A DNA stretch of 64,000 nucleotides from Peptococcaceae bacterium. Lineage in GTDB: Bacteria > Bacillota > Desulfitobacteriia > Desulfitobacteriales > Syntrophobotulaceae. The translations under genes and the position numbers were made by a program. Of this stretch, positions 58,875-64,000 are shown in pieces. Under the pieces are notes generated by a model that saw only the letters and a list, made by a program, of their open reading frames with translations, had not been told where the DNA came from and ran no database searches. The stretch is taken from positions 53,727 to 117,726 of the forward strand of contig WRII01000002.1 of NCBI GenBank assembly GCA_009782825.1, in the 5' to 3' direction. Within the stretch, counting starts at the first letter, position 1. Every line of letters starts with the position of its first letter.

Positions 58875-60125
58875 ATGACTACAATCGCAAATATAAATGC
58901 AGGCACAAATACAAACACAAATACTATATTTGATTCTTCACAAAACCTCATCCAATCCGGGCGGGATGTTCTGATGAATACTTATAGCCAGCCTCCCATC
59001 GTTGTGACAAAGGGGCGGGGGACATGGGTCTGGGATTGTACGGGCCGCGCCTACCTTGATTTTGTGACGGGGGCGGCTGTCACGTCTTTGGGCCATTCTC
59101 ATCCCCGGGTTGTCAAGGCCATGGAGGAGCAGCTTCAGAACATTGTCCATACTTCTAATTTGTTTTGGAATGAGAAGCAAATCGCTCTGGGACGCAAGCT
59201 GGTGGATCATTCTTTTGCTGACAAGGTGTTCTTTTGCAACAGCGGGGCTGAAGCCAATGAGGGGGCTTTTAAACTGGCGCGAAAGTTTGCTAAAATACAT
59301 TATGGGGAATCAAAATATCAGATTGTATCTCTGAAAAATTCTTTCCATGGACGTACCTACGCGGCATTGTCGGCTACAGGGCAAACGAAATATCATAAGA
59401 ACTTTGATCCCCTCTTGCCTGGGTTCTCTTATGTGGAAATCAACAAGGCCGAGGCGCTTAGGTCGGCTGTAGGACCGGAAACGGCGGCTGTTATTCTGGA
59501 ACCAATCCAGGGGGAGGGTGGTGTTCATACGGTCAACGCGGACTTTATCAAGTTGGCCCGGCAGCTGTGCGATGCCTTTGGGGCGTTGTTGATTTTTGAC
59601 GAGATTCAGTGCGGGTTGGGCCGGACGGGCCATCTCTTTGCCCATCATCTGGGAGATGTGACGCCGGATATTATGACGCTGGCCAAAGCTTTGGCTAATG
59701 GCGCGCCCATCGGCGCGATGCTGGCCACGGATCGCGTGGCTTCGGCTTTTCAGCCGGGAGATCATGCCTCGACTTTTGGCGGTAATCCTCTGGTGACAGC
59801 TGCAGGATGCGCGGTGCTTGATGTGTTGACCGCTCCCGGGTTTTTGGAAGATGTATGTGTTCGGGCATCCTATCTCAAAAATGCCTTGCAGAAAATAGCT
59901 GACGCGTATTTTGACGGGGCTCACGTCAGGGGATCAGGGTTCATGTTGGGATTTACCGTGGGCGACATGGGGCCGGATCTGGTCACTCGCTGTCGGGAGC
60001 AGGGCCTTCTGATCAACTGTGTGGGCGGATCGACATTGCGGTTTTTGCCGCCGCTGACGGTGAATCGCGAGGAGATTGATGAGGCGGTCAGCATCTTGAA
60101 GGCGGTTGTTTGTGAAATCAAATAA
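58875..60125 (+). CDS. argD: Acetylornithine aminotransferase
   Basis: A 416-residue PLP-dependent class III aminotransferase. FCNSGAEANEGAFKLARK, the FHGRTYAALSATGQ segment, LLIFDEIQCGLGRTG and the lysine loop TLAKALANGAPIG are present. It makes N-acetylornithine in arginine synthesis and may also serve lysine synthesis. The N-terminus has an unusual Asn/Thr run (TNTNTNT). The stop overlaps the convergent ATPase gene by 8 bases. AAAGGACGGAAACC precedes the ATG. Confidence 0.93.
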   Translation: MTTIANINAGTNTNTNTIFDSSQNLIQSGRDVLMNTYSQPPIVVTKGRGTWVWDCTGRAYLDFVTGAAVTSLGHSHPRVVKAMEEQLQNIVHTSNLFWNEKQIALGRKLVDHSFADKVFFCNSGAEANEGAFKLARKFAKIHYGESKYQIVSLKNSFHGRTYAALSATGQTKYHKNFDPLLPGFSYVEINKAEALRSAVGPETAAVILEPIQGEGGVHTVNADFIKLARQLCDAFGALLIFDEIQCGLGRTGHLFAHHLGDVTPDIMTLAKALANGAPIGAMLATDRVASAFQPGDHASTFGGNPLVTAAGCAVLDVLTAPGFLEDVCVRASYLKNALQKIADAYFDGAHVRGSGFMLGFTVGDMGPDLVTRCREQGLLINCVGGSTLRFLPPLTVNREEIDEAVSILKAVVCEIK

Positions 60126-61356
60126 ACCAATGGGGCACAGCCCAAAAATCTTCGTCCTCGCTCAGGGGATAGATGTCATGGCCGTTGCAAATGATGTTCC
60201 CTGTGCCAATTCGCATATTCGTGTTGACCACAGAATCCAGCGCATTAAAGTTCCTAATCATAGATTTTTTATCGGGATCCGTACTCTCATTGATCTCAAC
60301 AGGACACATAAGGCCATCACGTTCAATGACTAAGTCAATTTCTTTGTATGTGTTGACATCCTGATAGTAATAAAGAGGCGGGTTTTCACCAACGTTCGTG
60401 TAACTCTTATAAAGCTCACTTACGACATAATTTTCAAAGAAATTGCCACTGTAAAGATCTCGTGCTAATGTTTCTGTATCCATAATGCCACGTAAATAAC
60501 AGAGAAGCCCTGTGTCCATAAAATACATTTTAGGGATTTTAGGCGGCTTTTTGAGGGTGCTATGGGAATAGGGGGGCAAAAAAATGATGATCCCCAAGGT
60601 GCTTAAAACATCAACCCATTCCTTGGCCTTGCTGATAGAAATGTCTGCTCTTCTGGCTATTTCCGCATAATTGACTTGCTCCGCAATAACTTGGCTGCAC
60701 ACCTGCATGAATTTATAAAAGAGCAGTTCATCAGCTGTTTGCGACAAATCTTTAATATCCCGTATCAGCAGGTTTTGGAAATAGGCATCGAAATAATTCT
60801 GTAAAGAAGGAGGAACATTGTCATAAATATAGGGCATACCGCCTGTAAGGATTTTCACAAAGCTTTCTGATTTTGTCATAGGGGTCACAATATTTTGCTT
60901 GGATACCAGCTGTTCAAAAGATGTTTCATAGTCGTCAAAAAGCGTTTGGGTGATTTCCGAATGGGACAGGCTGAACAAATTGATCATGCCCATATTGTCT
61001 GACAAGTTCTCGAATACATTTTTCAAGGAAGCGATATTCTGCGAGCCTGCCAGCCAAAAATCACCGCATACTTGATGTTCGTCAATGTGCGCCTTGATAT
61101 GGGGCAGTAGATTAGGCGCATGCTGAAACTCGTCAATAATCACAGGGGGCTGGTATTGCTCTAAAAACGCCTCAGGGTCTTCAACAGCCATCAAGCGGTT
61201 CCCCGGGATTTCCAAAGAGACATATTCCCGTTCAGCCCCCATGAGTTGTTTTAAAAGTGTGGTTTTCCCCACTTGCCTTGCACCGGCTATCATAACCGCT
61301 GGGAACGAATCAGATAAGTCTAAGAATGTCTGCTCTATTTTTCTTTTAATATACAT
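60118..61356 (-). CDS. AAA ATPase with DUF4143
   Basis: A 412-residue protein. Walker A GARQVGKTT (25-33) and Walker B PPVIIDEFQHAP (70-81) make an AAA_14 domain; the C-terminal half has the DUF4143 nuclease-like fold marks, EIDLVIERDG and CPVEI. Such proteins are widespread and often solitary, with no firmly known function. It converges with argD and overlaps its stop. The composition is more AT-rich than arg genes, so acquisition is plausible. Confidence 0.85.
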   Translation of the reverse strand: MYIKRKIEQTFLDLSDSFPAVMIAGARQVGKTTLLKQLMGAEREYVSLEIPGNRLMAVEDPEAFLEQYQPPVIIDEFQHAPNLLPHIKAHIDEHQVCGDFWLAGSQNIASLKNVFENLSDNMGMINLFSLSHSEITQTLFDDYETSFEQLVSKQNIVTPMTKSESFVKILTGGMPYIYDNVPPSLQNYFDAYFQNLLIRDIKDLSQTADELLFYKFMQVCSQVIAEQVNYAEIARRADISISKAKEWVDVLSTLGIIIFLPPYSHSTLKKPPKIPKMYFMDTGLLCYLRGIMDTETLARDLYSGNFFENYVVSELYKSYTNVGENPPLYYYQDVNTYKEIDLVIERDGLMCPVEINESTDPDKKSMIRNFNALDSVVNTNMRIGTGNIICNGHDIYPLSEDEDFWAVPHWFI

Positions 61357-61520
61357 GATGCCCCCTGCTTTGCAATAATGTTTCTGAATATAATAATGTT
61401 AGCACAATGCGCCAAAGATGTAAATACTTCTGGCCAATTGGCGTCAATTTTCGGTTTCCCCGGTTTTTCTATGCCATAACGCACAAAGCTCTATATATCT
61501 TTATATATCTCTATATTTCT

Positions 61521-62540
61521 TTATATCGCTCTATATTTTTTCACCGCAAAAATATTGGCGGCAAAGAGAACGGCTATAAAGCCGAAAAGAACTCCTATTT
61601 GCGGCAAAACCTCCATAAACCCATAGCCGTAAACCAACACGCCTTTGAGGCCGAGTGTTCCATAGTACAACGGCATAATTTTGGAAAAATAATCGAGGTG
61701 ATAGGGCAGCGTATCTACAGGGATGAGGCCGGAAAAGAAGATTTGCGGAATGATGATAAGGGGAACGAACTGTACCACTTGGAATTCATTCTTGGAGAGA
61801 GCAGAGATGAGCACTCCTGTAACCACGGCGACCATCGCCAGCATCATCATGATTAAAGCGGCGAGCCACAACTCTCCCACGAAGGGCATGCGCAGAACAA
61901 ATTTGGCATACAGGATCATCAGGATGCTTTGCAGAAGGGCAAAGACGCTGAATCCGAGCACATACCCGCCTACAACGGAAACGGTCTTGATGGGGGTCAG
62001 CATGAGCCGTTCCAAGGTGTCTGAGGTTCGCTCACGCACAAAGGATATGCCGGCGAAGAGAAAGATCAGAAAGAACGCGAGAATACCCAGGAGCAGGAAT
62101 CCCATGGAGTCAAACAGGCTCTGATCCATTTCACCGTAAACGAATTCAAGGCTCATTTGTCTTTCGGGGTTTAGTTTTTCGACGGCGCTTTTAAGGGTAT
62201 CATTGATGACGCTCGCTTTGACACTGTCTGGTTCCATCATGATAAGATGCAGAGCGCCGTCTTTCATGGTAATTACGGCATCGGCCCGTCTGTCTTTAAG
62301 ATACTCTTCGATATCTTCTGAGGCGTCTTTGGTGACCAGATCTATGCGGTCCGGGTGTTCTTCCAGGGCCGCAGCAAGGGGGGAGGGAAGATTCTCTAGC
62401 GCCACAGTGGGAATATAGGTGCTTTTGGCCAGCAGTAAGTAGATGAGGGTTAGCAGAAGAAGGGGGACAATGAGCATCATTGCCAGGGATCGCTTGTCTC
62501 CCGCAATCTGTTTGATAATTCTTTGGGCGATGTTTTTCAT
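61521..62540 (-). CDS. ABC-2 type transporter permease
   Basis: A 339-residue permease. One N-terminal transmembrane segment is followed by an extracytoplasmic domain of about 120 residues and five or six C-terminal spans, the ABC-2 layout. RERTSDTLERLMLTPIKT is the conserved cytosolic loop before the membrane block. It overlaps the ATPase gene by ATGA, so the two make one exporter, substrate unknown. Confidence 0.88.
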   Translation of the reverse strand: MKNIAQRIIKQIAGDKRSLAMMLIVPLLLLTLIYLLLAKSTYIPTVALENLPSPLAAALEEHPDRIDLVTKDASEDIEEYLKDRRADAVITMKDGALHLIMMEPDSVKASVINDTLKSAVEKLNPERQMSLEFVYGEMDQSLFDSMGFLLLGILAFFLIFLFAGISFVRERTSDTLERLMLTPIKTVSVVGGYVLGFSVFALLQSILMILYAKFVLRMPFVGELWLAALIMMMLAMVAVVTGVLISALSKNEFQVVQFVPLIIIPQIFFSGLIPVDTLPYHLDYFSKIMPLYYGTLGLKGVLVYGYGFMEVLPQIGVLFGFIAVLFAANIFAVKKYRAI

Positions 62541-63277
62541 AACTGCGCCTCCTTTGCCATAAAGAAGAGGTCTTCCAGGGATCCTGATGTAGATCCTGTG
62601 GCGGTATGGCCTTGCGATGTTTTGGCAAGCAGGTTTTTGGGGGTGTCGCAGGCAACCAGGGAACCGTTATAAATGAGAGCTGTCCGATGGCATTTGACAG
62701 CTTCGTCCATGACATGGGTGGTCACGATTATGGAGACGCCGCTGCGGGACTGCTCATAAAACTGTTCCCATATGGTCCGGCGCAGCAGGGGATCGATGCC
62801 AACGGTGGGTTCATCAAGTAAAAGGACTTTGGGCTTGTGCAACAGAGCTACGGCTAGGGAAAGCCTTTTTTTCATGCCGCCGGAATAGTTGGCAACGAGC
62901 TTGTTTTGATCATCTTCCAGATCCAGCAGGGCGAGAAGTTCATGGGTTCTCTCCTTGAGGACGTTTTTTTTCAGGCCATAGAGTCCGCCAAAAAACAACA
63001 GGTTGTTTAACCCTGTCAGGTCTATATAGAGCGCATCGTTTTGGGGCATAAAGCCCATTTGGGTGTAGAGTTTCATGGAAGGAACCTTGATCTCATCGAT
63101 GGTAATGTCGCCGGCATCCGCTTTTAAGGCGCCGGTAATGAGGCGGATAAGCGTGGTTTTCCCGGCTCCTGAAGGACCTAAGAGGCAGATGATTTCGCCG
63201 GCGTCTACATGCAGCGAAATGTCTTGGAGCACTCTCTTTTTATGAAAGCTTTTGGAGATTTTATTGATTTCAATCAT
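62537..63277 (-). CDS. ABC transporter ATP-binding protein
   Basis: A 246-residue ATPase: Walker A GPSGAGKTT at 34-42, signature YSGGMKKRLS, Walker B VLLLDEPTVGIDP and the H-loop TTHVMDEA. It is CcmA/NatA-like and partners the permease downstream. Start ATG at 63277 has GGGAGGGAC upstream; the longer frame to 63385 adds 36 residues unlike the family. Confidence 0.92.
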   Translation of the reverse strand: MIEINKISKSFHKKRVLQDISLHVDAGEIICLLGPSGAGKTTLIRLITGALKADAGDITIDEIKVPSMKLYTQMGFMPQNDALYIDLTGLNNLLFFGGLYGLKKNVLKERTHELLALLDLEDDQNKLVANYSGGMKKRLSLAVALLHKPKVLLLDEPTVGIDPLLRRTIWEQFYEQSRSGVSIIVTTHVMDEAVKCHRTALIYNGSLVACDTPKNLLAKTSQGHTATGSTSGSLEDLFFMAKEAQL

Positions 63278-63409
63278 GGGATTGTCCCTCCCTTCCTCTA
63301 TATTATGAAAGATTGTAGGAATATAGTCAAACCAGGAGAGGACAAAACAGATATTCAGGGATCGTGTTGTGCATCCGTGTGACAATATCGCCTTGAGATG
63401 TTTTAGAAA

Positions 63410-64000
63410 TTAATTATCACTAGAGACAAACGATATAACAACTGGATATTTATCGTTTATTGTATTTTCATCTAACATGATGCTAATCAAATCTTCGCTT
63501 GCCCGCTCTAAGTCATCCATACTATTTAGTAATCTACTTTTGCTTGATATTGTTGTTCTCTCATTAATAATAAATTGAAATTCATAGTGTTCTGATGCGT
63601 TGTCTTGGAAAATATCCGCAAAGGGATACCCGACTTCAAATGTGACTAAGGCCTCTTTGTTTGAATTCATATATTGAATTTCTTTAATAGTGGGACTCAT
63701 TATGAGCCAATAACTTTTCACAAAATTTTTCAGAATCTCCTTCTTCATTTCTTCCCCTGATATATTTCTAGAAATCTGTATATCGCTTTTAGATAGAATA
63801 CCATCTTCATTTCTAGAGCACTCAAAAATAGACAAATAATCTCCAACTTTTATTTCATTCAATTGCATTTCTTCAGTTGTAAGACAATTGACTATTTTTG
63901 AAGCATTTTTTACTCCAATATATCCATAACGTGTTGAGGTTATATAAATCATATCATTTTCTATCTTATCAACATATCCGCGAAAATCTATTAATTCCTG
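63410..64000 (-). CDS. Hypothetical protein, 5' end beyond the window
   Basis: The frame is open from 63410 to the edge of the window. An internal Met at 63952 gives 180 residues, but 16 further codons upstream (LIDFRGYVDKIEND) keep a good reading frame, so the true start likely lies outside. The protein is acidic and soluble, with no motif I can name. It is AT-rich. Confidence 0.6.
   Translation of the reverse strand, partial: QELIDFRGYVDKIENDMIYITSTRYGYIGVKNASKIVNCLTTEEMQLNEIKVGDYLSIFECSRNEDGILSKSDIQISRNISGEEMKKEILKNFVKSYWLIMSPTIKEIQYMNSNKEALVTFEVGYPFADIFQDNASEHYEFQFIINERTTISSKSRLLNSMDDLERASEDLISIMLDENTINDKYPVVISFVSSDN

Overview
The window looks like one strand-coherent chromosomal segment from an anaerobic, low-to-mid GC, probably endospore-forming Clostridia (Bacillota), most like a Peptococcaceae-type lineage. 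Reasons: the classical Firmicutes order of the rplKAJL, rpoBC, str, S10-spc-alpha and rplM-rpsI clusters; zinc-type S14, L33, L36, S4 and adenylate kinase; a FabK-type enoyl reductase; a CwlD-like spore cortex amidase; and a hybrid cluster protein with a Crp/Fnr regulator and ferredoxin. No species can be named from the sequence alone. No tRNA, rRNA, CRISPR array or intact insertion sequence was found.

Layout. 1-8547: type II fatty acid synthesis and acetyl-CoA carboxylase (3' end of fabH, fabK, fabD, fabG, fabF, accB, fabZ, accC, and accD fused to accA). 8575-12300: rpmG-secE-nusG-rplK-rplA, an L10 leader, rplJ-rplL and a terminator. 12449-15236: a variable island holding a decayed rtcB2-prfH RNA-repair/ribosome-rescue pair, a fold-back element, a membrane protein and an SPFH protein. 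15466-23006: rpoB-rpoC with a long leader. 23191-27806: the str operon (rpsL, rpsG, fusA, tuf) with its own promoter and terminator. 27904-46404: rpsJ, a break carrying a small AT-rich gene and a new promoter and leader, then rplC to rpsI with secY, adk, map, infA, rpoA and truA. 46566-56233: accessory and house-keeping genes (lipoprotein, YwaF-like protein, hcp regulon genes, polysaccharide deacetylase, LarE-like protein, CwlD and an MltG-like protein). 56281-60125: ArgR-type argC-argB-argD. 60118-64000: minus-strand AAA ATPase, ABC-2 exporter and a gene cut by the window edge.

The genes at 1-46 kb are core growth functions: membrane lipid supply, transcription, translation and secretion, almost all co-directional and closely packed. 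Three broad oddities run through the window. First, short tandem duplications (6-24 bp) recur between genes and inside otherwise conserved proteins (AccB, L17, TruA), giving low-complexity insertions. Second, a small palindromic motif around GAAGGATATCA recurs between genes and once inside an L16 tail. Third, there are large fold-back palindromes at 13391-13519, 52286-52390 and 58457-58723. The most informative single locus is the rtcB2-prfH deletion hybrid. No complete undescribed defence or biosynthetic system was found.
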